Shown: piece by piece, positions 23,001-34,150 of the stretch
Layout: every line of letters begins with the position of its first letter
Position numbering within the stretch: position 1 is the stretch's first letter
Assembly: GCF_042242105.1 (NCBI RefSeq)
Contig: NC_092019.1
Location: forward strand, 13,388,328 to 13,452,327
Source: Pempheris klunzingeri
Taxonomy: Eukaryota > Chordata > Actinopteri > Acropomatiformes > Pempheridae
DNA length: 64,000 nt
Direction: 5' to 3'
The notes under the pieces: model-generated
What the model saw: only the letters and a program-made list of their open reading frames with translations
What the model was told of the DNA's origin: nothing
Database searches by the model: none
Position numbers and translations under genes: made by a program

Positions 23001-24957
23001 CATGGTAACTGTAGAAAATACATTTTTTAAAGCAACAGTTGCAAAAAAATTACACTAATTGCACCTTAAACAATAATAAAGAAAAACTGCTTTTATTTGT
23101 GCTACAAAGAGATACTTTAGTAGAGAAATATGCAAGAGTCTCACATGAAAGATTTCTCAGTCTTCACTATATTATGTGCTATCACAGATTACATCCTTAA
23201 ACACCCTTTCCTTCCTCTCTATCCCCGACCACAACATATTTATAGCACGCGTTCAGAGCAAAAGCTTGTTTAACCTTCATATTAAGTACTGAGAGTGGAA
23301 GAAACAGGATAACGAGGTGACACGAACATGACACTATCTATAGCTATTTTTTCCAAAAAATGTTTTGAACAATTTCTTGTGGTGCAGATGAGGCCAGTCT
23401 AAATAGTGAAACTGTGTTTCAGTGGGTGGAAAATGTTGAATTCTGCAAAGGAGGGGAGAAATTTAGGGGGCTCCCCTTTACACACTGTTCCCCTTTACAC
23501 ACTGTTTACACACAAAATCAAGTGGGTTTCACACTATCAACTATCACCTAAGGACAGTGGCAATTAGAATTAGAACAAAATACTGTTTGTTTTAACATAA
23601 CACAAATGTCATATTTAGATTAATTGTAAAATCAACTTATATGTATTTTGCTCTTTTGTGCTGTGCTAATGGGTGAAAACTAGGATTACATTCTATCAGA
23701 GAAACGCTTGACTGTCTAGGACTGGCAGGGAAGGGTTAACAGGTGAAACCTCTGTAGCTGGAAAGTGCAGGAGGCCCGATCGCACACATCTAACCGAACA
23801 GTGAGTCAAGTACTGTAGCTGTCGTAAGGGAACAACTGAGCAAATTAAGAGAATCTAAATGACTCTGTGAGAGGAAAAATAGGGAGACAATGACTGAAAA
23901 TAAAAAAACGCACTTTTCAAAATGTCCGAGTGCTGACTTACCTCGGCGCACTGGTTTGAACGGTCCCATTAAATGCTCTCTGGCTGGGTTTTTTTCCTTT
24001 TAACAGATTACGCTTGATTATGCTTTCCATCCTGGCCGATCCCTCGTAAATGTTTTGTGTGTAATGTGGATGAAAGCCTGAGTAGCTCATTACTGAGTTT
24101 TGAAAATGGGGGCCAAGTAGTGGGAACATATGGGGTGTAGATAGGGAGAACGGATATGCTACATAGGACCGGTTTGGGGGCTGAAGGGGGTGAGCTGCAA
24201 CCAAGTTTGAATAGTTCTCTGCTATCTGCCTCAGGGTGCTCACAGAGTTCAATACGTTTGGAAAAGTCCAGGAAGAGGAGAAAGAAGAGCTGCTGCTGGC
24301 AGGCCTGGTAATAACACTGTCTCTGTTATAGGGTGTTGTAGGGGCAGAGGTCAATCTGTGCCTCTTTCTAGGGGATGGCGGATGGTTATAGTTCTTAGTA
24401 GGATCAGAGGTTGGAAGGTTTTCCATGACAATGCTGTTGCTTGGCTTCTCCACTGGGAGAGAAGCCTCTCTGAGTTTCCCCTCTCGGACTGGACCTCCGT
24501 TTTGCTTTTTATCCATCTCCTCTGCACTTTCTATTTCTTCTTTGACATTGGTAATTTCTCTTCCTTTGCTCTCCTCTCTGGCTCTGTAGCTGTGGAGACT
24601 GTCCAGCTGCTTCCGGCACTGGTCCTCCAGGGGCTGCATCTCCAACAGCTGAGCAGCTCTCAGCAGCAGGTGCAGGTCATCCACAGACACGTCAAGAGTC
24701 TGTGTATAGGTGAAGTCCAGAACCTGCTCGAAGGTGTGGGGCGAGAAATAATCCAGGGTGCAATGGACAGGACTGTCTGTGTCCCCTTGGGCTAGATGCT
24801 GTGCTAGTCTCCTGCTAGCACAAGCCAGTACTAGCCGATGAGCCTTGAAAGTTTGACTCTTTACTGAGATTATAGCATCACAGAGCGACCCTGAGCGTCG
24901 TAAGGCATCTGCCTTCTGCAGGAAGTGGAAGTATTGCGTGTTGTTGATTCGGATCAT
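19866..24957 (-). CDS. zbtb32: Zinc finger and BTB domain protein 32
   Basis: Nuclear transcriptional repressor of the BTB/POZ zinc-finger family; in mammals it restrains lymphocyte activation. Exons: 24957-23942, 23008-22899, 21262-21095 and 20095-19866. They total 1,524 nt, 507 residues, with matching phases. The first exon holds the start ATG (24955-24957) and a BTB domain at about residues 10-125 ([20 protein letters not shown]), then a Ser/Pro-rich linker. Three intact C2H2 fingers occupy roughly residues 410-486; the classic TGEKP linker spans the last intron. The finger sequences [13 protein letters not shown] and [16 protein letters not shown], and the [14 protein letters not shown] tail, match mammalian ZBTB32 closely. 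Human length is 487. It is next to kmt2b and igflr1 as in human. Confidence 0.94.
21095..21262 (-). other. zbtb32: zbtb32 exon with zinc finger 1 and a decayed finger
   Basis: Finger 1 reads [20 protein letters not shown] then H. Upstream is a C-X2-C-X12-H-X3 pattern (CQFC...SH) whose fourth ligand is Gln instead of His, so it probably does not bind zinc normally. Another CxxC pair (CQHC) is encoded in the preceding exon, 22899-23008. Confidence 0.85.
21657..21763. repeat. Compound GATA / AT / GT microsatellite
   Basis: Short GATA run, A-rich segment, two AT runs and a short GT run in a zbtb32 intron. Confidence 0.8.
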
Positions 24958-25631
24958 TTCTGATGCTTGTAGAAATATAATCAAAAGTCTGAGAAGAGAA
25001 AGTCAAAAGGACAAAAACGTCAGAGAGGGATCACATCAGATTATGCCCACATTCTTTTGAAATAAATTCAATCTATTTGTGTTACCAGGTATGTGACATT
25101 TCAAGAAATGCTAAATTGCAAGTAGGAAAATCACTTTGCAAATCAACTGCAGGGATTGGCTACTGATTAACAGACAATGTATTTCTCTGTGGTTTGTACT
25201 GGGTTTTTTTTTCATCCTTTCCAGACAGCAAACCTATAGTGAGAGTTGAGGGGGCAGAATGTACCCAAGCTGTTGTCATTTAATTTCACTTAATTTTAAC
25301 TTATATATCTACAATTAATTTGTGTAACAGGTTATAACACTTTGTTATAGTTCACACAATTTCTTTTTAATAGACCCTCAAATATGCAGAAAAACTTCAA
25401 TCACAACCGTGTATGATATTGTGCCTGATTGTTATGCAGACCCATGGAAATGTACTCAGTTTTGTAAAAGCTTTGATATTCGGTGTTCACAGACACTCTA
25501 AAGCCACAAAGCCCTAACAGTATATGAAACCATGACTAATGACTGTACACACGAGTAAACATGAGTAAAGTTTGAACATCAACAACAATAACACTGTATT
25601 TAGACAAGATAAACATCAAATGCAAGAGTAT

Positions 25632-25649
25632 GGGGGGGGGGGGGGGGGG
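25632..25649. repeat. Poly-G run of 18 nt
   Basis: Uninterrupted G18 on the plus strand flanked by AT-rich DNA. Length is prone to sequencing error. Confidence 0.9.
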
Positions 25650-26512
25650 TATGTAAATATGTAAGTATATTACAGAAATACTTGGAATTGTATAACTAAG
25701 ATTGAGAATACATGGATGAAAACGCTGTGTCGACACTACCGGATGCCTGAGACGTTGTCATCTTCACACAGAACATTGAACATTTATGATTATACAGTGT
25801 GTGGTTGGTTTCTGCAGCCGAGGTCACAAGTACTGTGAGTTATTACAGAATTGTTTTTTCTTTTTTTCCTTTTTTGCGCAATCGCAACCCCATTCGGCCC
25901 TCTGATGGTGACTGTAAATGGAAAGTAGATGTGAAACGAAATGACATTTAGTTGTCTCATTACTGGAATTCTTTTTAAAAAGTGCATGCATATTTGCTTG
26001 CTCGCTAAATCTCTCTTTCCCTCTGTAATTAATCAACTTAAGTCATTGAGTCATTTATTTATCATTTAAACTAAACCACTAGCAGCATTGAGAATGAAAG
26101 TAACAGTGGAGCAGGACCAGTATCAGAAGTATTAGGTCACTTTTCAGACATCAAGCTTAAGATTTTAGTTTAGTATTTATCTGTTTTTAAAAGTCATCAT
26201 CACGGTTAGAAAATGTGTAATGTTGAATCCACAATGTTGACAACACTTAAATTGAAATTACCATGCAAATCAAGCATGCATCAGTTGAGTGAGGCCTATT
26301 GTCTGCGTATATGAATATGAAGCAGTTGACCGATTTTGTCATTCCTGTCAAAAGCTGCCTGATCAAACTTGTTATATTATGCCTATAAATTACATCATTT
26401 AACTTATGTCAGTCTTGCAGATTTTTCATGTGATGTATTTTTTTTTACATCCAATAAAAATGACGTCTGTACAATACACGTTTGCGTATTTTGTACAGTA
26501 GTTATTTCACAT

Positions 26513-26607
26513 GACAATAATAATAATAATAATAATAATAACAGTAATAACAACAATAATAATAATAACAGTAATAACAACAACAATAACAATAATAATA
26601 ATAATAG
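26513..26607. repeat. Compound AAT/AAC trinucleotide microsatellite
   Basis: AAT units interrupted by AACAGT and AACAAC blocks. The block aacagtaataacaac occurs twice about 30 nt apart, showing an internal duplication. It produces a poly-Asn open frame that is not a gene. Confidence 0.9.
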
Positions 26608-27561
26608 TGCTATTCATATATTGTGGTGTTAGTGTGTTAGTAGTCATAGGAGCGGTACAATGACAATAGTAATACAACACGCGGATTCATGTATTTTAGG
26701 ATAAATACTTTAAACAAAATACTTTAATCAAATACTGTAGTATTTTTGGTTAACAGTGGCTTCATTTATGTGCAAGGAGATTCTGCAGAAGTTTAAAAGT
26801 AGCGCTAGCGCCCTCATCGTGATGTTCTCTTTTCATTTGAGGACACAGATCAGAAATGTTGCCGTCTGTCAGTTGCAAGTGTAGCGCCAATCCATGAATT
26901 TTTGTTTCAATGGTTTATTAGGCTGCATATCCAAATACTGCAGCTGTATCCTACTCACATTGATGTAAAGCACCTGGCAGATGCTGTATAATTTTCAGTT
27001 ATATATTGGAGTAAGGCATATCGTGGTGCCCTCCTGAGGATGTTGGCCTTTTATAAATAATTTTGCTCTTGTATTGTATTGTGTTTTATAATCGTTTAAA
27101 AGTCCGTACAAGTCTTTCATATCTTTAGAATACATTTGATTTTGTAATAAACAGACAACAATCAAGTCCCCTGATGCTGCTCAAATCTACAATGCACTCT
27201 TGCAAGTTGTGACATAGTAAACAGGTCTTCGCTCCTTGCAGTCACAGTGCTATCTCAATAGTTACACAGGGGAAAACCGTGCATGCATATGTCAGATTTA
27301 CACATCCTTTGACAGGACATGAACTTACAGTCTGCTTCCCCACAGCTCACACATAAAGGACTGGAGTCACAAGAGAGAAACCTGAACTTTAAGTCATCTT
27401 GGACAACAGAAGATCAATAGTGGCATGTTATGTTGTGTTACAGTGGATCAAAGAAAATTACTAACTAAAAAGACCAAAGATGAGCAATGTTAAAGTGGTA
27501 TGAGCTTGTGGTTTTAAGCTACGGAAATCTAAAAAGTAGAAAGTTGTGCGAGACACTTACC

Positions 27562-27735
27562 CAGTGTTTAGTAAATATTCTTCCTTGCAAATGAAGAGTT
27601 ACCTCGCATCATGACTGTGAAGTGGCTTCTGAAGTGACATGTCTGTCTGGGTAAAGGTTTTGGTGTGGGGCAGCGTGGTTTCCTCATTTGTCTTTACAGT
27701 CCCTCCTCTTCAACTTATCTCTCCCTTATTGGTTC
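27562..27735 (-). promoter_or_regulatory. zbtb32: Candidate zbtb32 non-coding first exon and CCAAT promoter
   Basis: On the minus strand a strong donor (CACTGG|GTAAGTGT) ends at 27,562. A second possible donor (GATGCGAG|GTAACT) ends at 27,603. An inverted CCAAT box (attggt) is at 27,728-27,733. The likely acceptor in front of the coding exon is the CATCAG just before 24,960. Assignment to zbtb32 rests on orientation and position only; transcript data would settle it. Confidence 0.35.
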
Positions 27736-27968
27736 ATTGATTATGGTGCTGAATGGTTTATTCTTTTGTGATAAAACGTGGTGACGTTCTACTAAGTAAA
27801 CTAGTTCTTTTCATTTTTTGTTTTATTTATTAACTCAAAGCATGGATGCCATTTTACAATTTAATGTTCTCCAATTGTTGTACAATATAGACAACTAATA
27901 TTGATATGTATGAAAATCCCAAACTAAACAGAATTCCAATATAAGTAGTGGATTTTCTGAAATTAAAA

Positions 27969-27970
<2 letters not shown>

Positions 27971-28026
<56 letters not shown>
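27971..28026. repeat. GT microsatellite, about 28 units
   Basis: Perfect GT repeat followed by an interrupted GT-rich tail to about 28,048. Confidence 0.97.
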
Positions 28027-28028
<2 letters not shown>

Positions 28029-29867
28029 AGGTGTAGGTGTGTGTGAGTCTGACTGAGAAAGAGGGAGAGAAATGGGGACAGTGGTGAGAGGGATATATGC
28101 GTGCGCTACAGATGCTGTATACCTGTACATGCTGTACATGATTTCCTCCCCTCCAGCATCACTTGATGGTCACTACATTTATAGGACGTTCTGTGTCAAG
28201 ACAAAACCACTTCAAAGAAACTGATCTGTGACAGGAAGCGTAAAGACAAAAGGCCCAGTGGTACCAATATGTAGGGCTAGGCTTCACTGAAACCTGCACC
28301 CTTGAAATAGAAATATCTGCTTCACCCGGTCGATATGTCAGACCTCAGTGTGAAAACCTGTAAAAATAGGCCAAGTGTAGAGAGCCGCTCAGTTCAGCAG
28401 ACCTCGATAATTTAATCTATTATGACTCCTTTTTTTAGTTTTTTTTTAGTAATGATCAAGCTGAGAACTGCATATTTTTAAACATGCTTTGATTAGAAGC
28501 CCATTTATTGTTGTACTCTACAGTCTTACAGAACTTTTAATCATGTTCAAAGCACTTTTTTGTTGATTTTGTTATCTTATTTTTTCCATTTTTTTGTTCA
28601 AATTGAAAATGCCCAATTCTCTGTGCACTGCAAAAACTGCTGCTGGACTTTGGATCACTACCAACAGACGTGTGCTATGTCAGTTTTACATGAATTCATC
28701 AGTTAACAGAAGAGCCATCATAGGTTTCCAGGTTAAGTCTAAAGCACCACTGTCAAGAAATGATCTGTTTCTCAGAGACAGTGGGCAGTTGGTTGTTGGT
28801 AGAATGGTAAAATGTTTAAATATGAAAAAGTGTTGTTATTGTATACTTTGTTTGACATTCTCAAAAATGGTATTAATATGATAGAATTTGATACAATATG
28901 TGGATATTTATACAAAACTTGCCAGCTATATTTGTGTAATCCAGCTGGTGGAGACCAAAACAGAGCTAAAAGGAGGGTGAACATTGATCTTACATTCATC
29001 AGGCCTCCAGAAACACAACTCCAAATGTGTGCTGGATTTGCAAGTGTTGGCTAGAGTCTGTGTTATGCAGTTTGCTGTAGAGAATATGTAAAAAGTCCAA
29101 AGGATACCCAAATAGAAAGAAGACACAAACATGACAAGAACTCACGAAGAATAACAAACTGAAACAAAAACTAAGTAGCAAACACAGTTAGCAAACACAA
29201 AGTGCTCTCTGCACTTTCCTTTTTGAGTAACTGGGATAGATTGTTGCTGGTAAATTGCTGTTGGAGAGCAGATGGCAGTATTTCTGACGCAATGCAATCT
29301 AATTAATAGGAGACTGTATAAGCCCATGTAATATCACATGACAAAAGCCCTTTGAAGTCACATCTGGTATAAATCGGAGAGCAGCAGAAGGAAGATAGAA
29401 TGGTGTTATGAGGTAAAATGTTATTGTCATAGTCAAGACTCCGAGAGCAGCTTTTCTTTATATAAAATTTTATTAATGTTACCTTCAGACAATAAAAACG
29501 TTTCAGAGTTTGCTGTTGATTACCCTGTTTACTTTCACTGACATGGTGAATATAATCAAATACATTTTTGATTATGTCTTTGGTATTTAAGCAGCATCTC
29601 TGTCTTTAGATTGAGCAACAATAATGTTTTTGACTATTGTTTAATTTCAGGTATGTGATCATTTAAATAATATATTTATAGAGCTGAATGTCATCAGCAT
29701 AGCTGTTAAAATGAATACAAAATTTACAGATGTTATCTCAGAAATGCAAAGTAGATTTCAAATATGCAGTGAGAGCAAAACAAAGCAGTATGATGCACCA
29801 AAGCTAACTATATAATACTTTGAGTCTGTGTCGTTTTGGAGAATACAATTACAGATAGGACTAAAAA

Positions 29868-29911
29868 AAACTCCCACCCATGACTACAAATGTTGTCATG
29901 GGTGGGAGTTT
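29868..29911. repeat. Perfect 17-bp inverted repeat with 10-nt loop
   Basis: The arm AAACTCCCACCCATGAC at 29868-29884 is the exact reverse complement of 29895-29911. The loop is tacaaatgtt. No U-tract terminator or gene context is present. Confidence 0.95.
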
Positions 29912-30289
29912 ATCAGGGTCGATCTCGTCTCTGCCAAGGCTGACTGAAATAAAAGTGGTCCTCAAGTCAGCCAGACTGATTAGTGAGGAAGGTAAGTGTA
30001 CTTTAAGAGAAATTAAATGCGGTTAAAACACGTTACCAGACAGTTAACACTCTTTCAAGTATGCTGGTATGAATGGGAGTGATACTTGACGCATACTATT
30101 AATTTTACTCCCATGGAAACAATGGCCTTTTTATACATGTTATATAGTTTCCAGGTGTTTTTGGTTTTGAGGGAAAGGTTTTTAATGCCCTTGTAGAACT
30201 AATGGGAGTACAATTACAAATGGACCCTGCTGTACATCTTCTAAGTGATGATTTCAACGTTTCCCTTATGGAAAAAAGGCACAGCCTGT

Positions 30290-30730
30290 AACAACTGGGA
30301 AACCACAAGCGGGAGCGGTCAAAAACACAACTCGAGACAACAGGTAGTTAAAGTAAAAGTCTTTACTTGCAGTTTGGTACAAACAAACAAATCCAGGAAG
30401 GGCAGGGCAGAGGCAGAGGCAGAGTCAGAGTCGAAGGCAAAAACAGGAATCAAAAACCAGGAACATAACACACGAGGAAACTACTGGAACACTTGGCAGA
30501 CGGACTGGCACAGAGGACAGGGGAGACACAGACTAATAAATACACTGGGTCAGGCAGGTAACGAGACCCAGGTGGAAGGGGTTGAGACACAATCAGTGGT
30601 GGTGGGAAAACACCCAATGGGAGGCAGTGAATCTACCTGAAACGAGGGGAAAGGGTAAGAAACCAAAAATAAAACAGGAAATAATGAAATATGAAGGACA
30701 AACAGCTAAAACCAAGAATGGGTCATGACA
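30290..30730. repeat. Probable dispersed repeat
   Basis: An A/G-rich segment (aaaaccaggaacataacac, aacacttggcagacggactg, cacagactaataaatacact) with the texture of a widespread fish interspersed repeat, ending near gggtcatgaca. Its single open frame (30,245-30,640) has no recognisable domain. The family is not named with confidence. Confidence 0.45.
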
Positions 30731-31236
30731 GAGTCTGACAGCCATTGGAAACGTGTTCATTGGAAAAAGTGTTCATTGGCTTTAGAGCATTTTTGACATT
30801 TCTTGAATGGAACTATCATCAGCAAGGGTGAGTGATGCACAAACAAACACATTTTTAATGTGAACAAGTTCAATATATAACTTCTATCTAAATAAAGATG
30901 CTCTGTCTAAACAGATTATTATTATCCTGGTAGCCATTGGACAGAATCCTAAATGGGACGATATAAGGATGGTACTGATATTTTACGTTTTACAACTAAC
31001 ACCAACTATACACGCAATCAGGCCACTAATTAGTATTGTGCCAAAAAATTATCTAAAATTGACATGGCTTGTCTTCAGAGGTTGCTTACATTTTGAATTA
31101 CATCTGCAACATCATGTGTCGGTCTCATTGCAGTTACTATAGGTTTATGTGATTCATTTTTGGCAGTGATAAGTGTACTAGGTAAGACATGACCTTGACT
31201 TGCATGTTTTTATATAAAATCTATATGTTCTATATA

Positions 31237-31916
31237 CACTACTCACAAAAAGTTAGGGATATTTCGGGTGAAATTTCAGGATGAACCTAAAATGCATTCT
31301 AACCTTTCCAGGTGAACTTAATGTGACCTTCTCTAAACCTTTGAATGCACATGTCCAACTGTTCAGTGTTTCAGTACTTTTTGCACAAGGTGATTAACAG
31401 CAAAATTCACAACAGGTTTGATCCATGAATCGACCAATACATTTCCTGGTTCAGTTAGAATTGGTATTTAAACAGTCCTCCTCATCATGCTGTTCACATT
31501 CTGACATCATGAGACCAAGACGACACCTAACAATTGATCAGCAGCACCTCGCCATTGCGAGGCTTCAAACAGGAAGTCCTCAGATGGAAGTTTTCACTGA
31601 GTTTAGAGGGTCACAGAGTGTCACAGAGGTTGTAACAGTGATACAGAGTGACTGGAAGAGTCACAGAAAGGAGAGGAGTGGACGTCCTTTGGTCACATCC
31701 CAATTTATTGAGACACTGAAAATTTTTTGTTGTGGTATACCTACCACTGTTGTTAGCTTTTCTTTCAATAAATTGTTTAAAATGAAGAAACTACCATTGC
31801 ATGCTTCTACTTAAATGCCCTACTTTCATGATATAATATCACTGTAGCATTAACTTTTTACATTTTCCATAAATTTCACCTGAAAGTCAAATACCCCTAA
31901 CTTTTTGTGAGTAGTG
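31237..31916 (+). mobile_element. Internally deleted Tc1/mariner-like transposon
   Basis: 680 bp bounded by TA on both sides. Terminal inverted repeats start cactactcacaaaaagttag at the left end, with the exact complement at the right end. Similarity continues imperfectly for about 50 bp (tttcaggtgaaattt block). Inside, from 31,509, a frame begins MRPRRHLTIDQQHLAIARLQ and reaches ERSGRPLVTS. This is the N-terminal helix-turn-helix and GRP-motif region of a Tc1 transposase. The catalytic DDE part is missing, so the copy is non-autonomous. Confidence 0.85.
31509..31814 (+). pseudogene. Tc1-like transposase fragment
   Basis: Remnant N-terminal DNA-binding portion of a transposase inside the element at 31,237-31,916. 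After the SGRPLVTS motif the frame runs straight into the right terminal region; the catalytic triad region is absent. Not a host gene. Confidence 0.75.
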
Positions 31917-34150
31917 TATGAATATGAATATGTATATATAGTCAAACATATTGGAAAAAATCTTTAAAAAATCCTCTAACCAAGAACTATTTTCCAAATA
32001 AATAGTATTCAAACCCTCGTTGTGTTCTTTACACTTTCACATACATGGTAATGGAACATGCATGTAGTTAAACACATTTTGGTTTCCTTGCAATTCATGT
32101 GATCAAAGGATGATGTATTAGGAGAACAACAACCGTAACCTTTCCAAGTTATTATTCCATTTTCAGTTTAAGTGCTTTTTTCCCCTGCTATGCATTACTT
32201 CTTGCAATGCTGACCATCTATGCGAACTTAATCTGTGTGTTTGTGAGTGTATGCATGTGTATGTGCATAGGTATATGCTGAACTTTGAGGCTACTGTGCA
32301 TCAGAACAGTTATAATCAAGTATTGTTCAAACCACTGGACAGTCTGATCTCATCTATTCCTCTCATAGAAATTAGCATTACACCAACACGTAAATGTCAA
32401 CTTGTGCTATAAGGGAAGGAGACAGCCAGAGCTGATGCAGAGGGCTTTACCTACCAGTAATATCAAGACTGTCAGTCCCCCACATGACACTCCTAAGCAC
32501 CTGCTATCCCCTCATTGTCAGTTTAACATCTGACACTCTAACCAGCATCAATGCTGACTCACTATGGTGTTGAACTGTGTGGGGTATTTGAAGTAAATGC
32601 TCATCTGTGCACATTCTGCATTAGTGTGACCTTACACACCCACACATCTCGTATGATGTTAATGATAATTTATCAAGCGCGCATCACATGTGATAACATC
32701 TTTGATGTACCTGCCAAGGTTTTTAATCTCTGCATACTAATGGGTTTCATATTGCTGTTTTGTTGAATGAATCAAAGTGTCACTGAACTAAACAAAACGC
32801 ACACTAAGACTGCGATGTGATAAAAGTCTGGGTTAATATGAGTCGTCTTATGTTACCACAGTGGCGGTATTTGAGCAGTTGACTTCAGAGGAACCACTAA
32901 CAAGATGACTGATGTGCGCTGGAGGCATCAATGACGAACTGTCACTGTACAGCCACAGAGCCTTTTCACAGTAATCTGGGTAAGCAGGACTACCCGTCAG
33001 TATTGTGGTTTGGAAGAAGTGAACCTTGCAGGGCTAGGGGCTGGGGCTTCTCACTTCTTTGTAACTTGTGGGTGAAGGCAGTGTGGGGCCTACCCACGCT
33101 AGTGTCAGGCCTGGCAGTCCCAGGTGAATTAGTGCTTGGGAACTGTGTCATGGCAGCTTATTTGTTGGTTTTACAGAGGGTCTGGTGTTAATTAATGCTT
33201 ATCATGACATGTAGTACAGGACTGTAATTTGATTAAAGCAGTCATTTGCTTAGAGATAAAAAAGAAATGAACAAACACACACACACCACAGCTCAAGTAT
33301 ATCATGACTCATTGCACTACAGAAAGTTCAAAGAAAAATTCTCATCAGTTACCAACAATGTTACACTAACTTGGAGATTATCATGGCTAATTAGAAGTAT
33401 ACTGTCCTGTACTGTCTCTTGTGTTGGATTTCTCTGTACCATTTTTTTTTAGAGTTTCAATGTGCGTAAATATGTGTTTTATCTCTGGTAGCTATATTAC
33501 ACAACTCAATATGGGCATTGAAACTGAACGAATTTGCTTAATTGATTTCACTGAGGTTAAGGAGGTGATATGTGTCAACATGTAGCTTTTCCTGACATAG
33601 GAAACGAACTGCAATTTTGGTCGCACAGAAACGACACTGTGGCTTAAGGAGACTGAAACTCCATACTGAGAACTGAGAGAAACCCTTATCTGCCACCATA
33701 CCTTCACCTTGGTAGACTTTTATCTCGTAGAGACTGTACTATCAAATGCATTATATTACATCAACTTCTGATACGTGAATGTGCAGGATTTTTGACTTGA
33801 ATTTCAGGCCTTAACATCGTTATTGCTGTCAAATCACATCTTGCGCACCCAGGTAAACTTTTTTAGGCATTCAGTGATTAAACTAATTGTAATTTATATT
33901 GTAATTAAAGGAAAGCAAATGTCCTTTAAGTGTACCTTAGGTTTCTTTTTCCAAAGAAATTCAACTGACAAGATGCAAGTGGAGGTAAACCTAATTTTCC
34001 AGTATGAATGAGTCTTAGAGTTTCCCTGTCTTGTCTGTGGCTTTTACATCATACGGTTCATTACATCATGTGACCATAGTGTCAGTCTAAACCAAGAGAG
34101 AAAATCTGAAAATGTAGAAGTGAATCAATGCACACAGACGCAGTATTTTA
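31917..34150. other. Intergenic DNA between zbtb32 and aplp1, part 2
   Basis: No supported coding or RNA genes. Frames at 32,551-33,191 lack splice context and similarity. Confidence 0.6.

Larger units (their letters stand above)
20096..23941 (-). other. zbtb32: zbtb32 introns
   Basis: Three introns of about 1.0, 1.6 and 0.9 kb. Contents: a GATA/AT/GT simple-repeat cluster at 21,657-21,763; a perfect 11-bp inverted repeat at 22,601-22,625; no nested gene. Open frames at 20,596-20,809, 21,203-21,559 and 22,344-22,547 are not supported as exons. Confidence 0.7.
24985..27552 (-). other. Probable zbtb32 first intron
   Basis: No coding features. It holds an 18-nt G run at 25,632-25,649 and a compound AAT/AAC microsatellite at 26,513-26,607. 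Confidence 0.45.
28050..31236. other. Intergenic DNA between zbtb32 and aplp1, part 1
   Basis: No supported gene; the open frames at 28,594-29,054 have no splice sites or family resemblance. It contains a perfect 17-bp-stem hairpin at 29,868-29,911 and a probable dispersed repeat at about 30,290-30,730. Confidence 0.55.

Noticed and set aside
19866..24957. Identity as zbtb16 (PLZF)
   Set aside because: Only three intact fingers, a ZBTB32-type tail ([12 protein letters not shown]) and the kmt2b neighbourhood contradict a PLZF assignment.
26369..26632. Poly-asparagine protein
   Set aside because: Direct translation of an AAT/AAC microsatellite.
10277..28026. Tandem repeats as possible CRISPR-like arrays
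   Set aside because: All are di-, tri- or tetranucleotide microsatellites without spacers, in a vertebrate genome.
32931..33191. 86-codon frame with a hydrophobic end
   Set aside because: Not flanked by splice sites, no similarity recognised, and lies in intergenic repeat-poor DNA.
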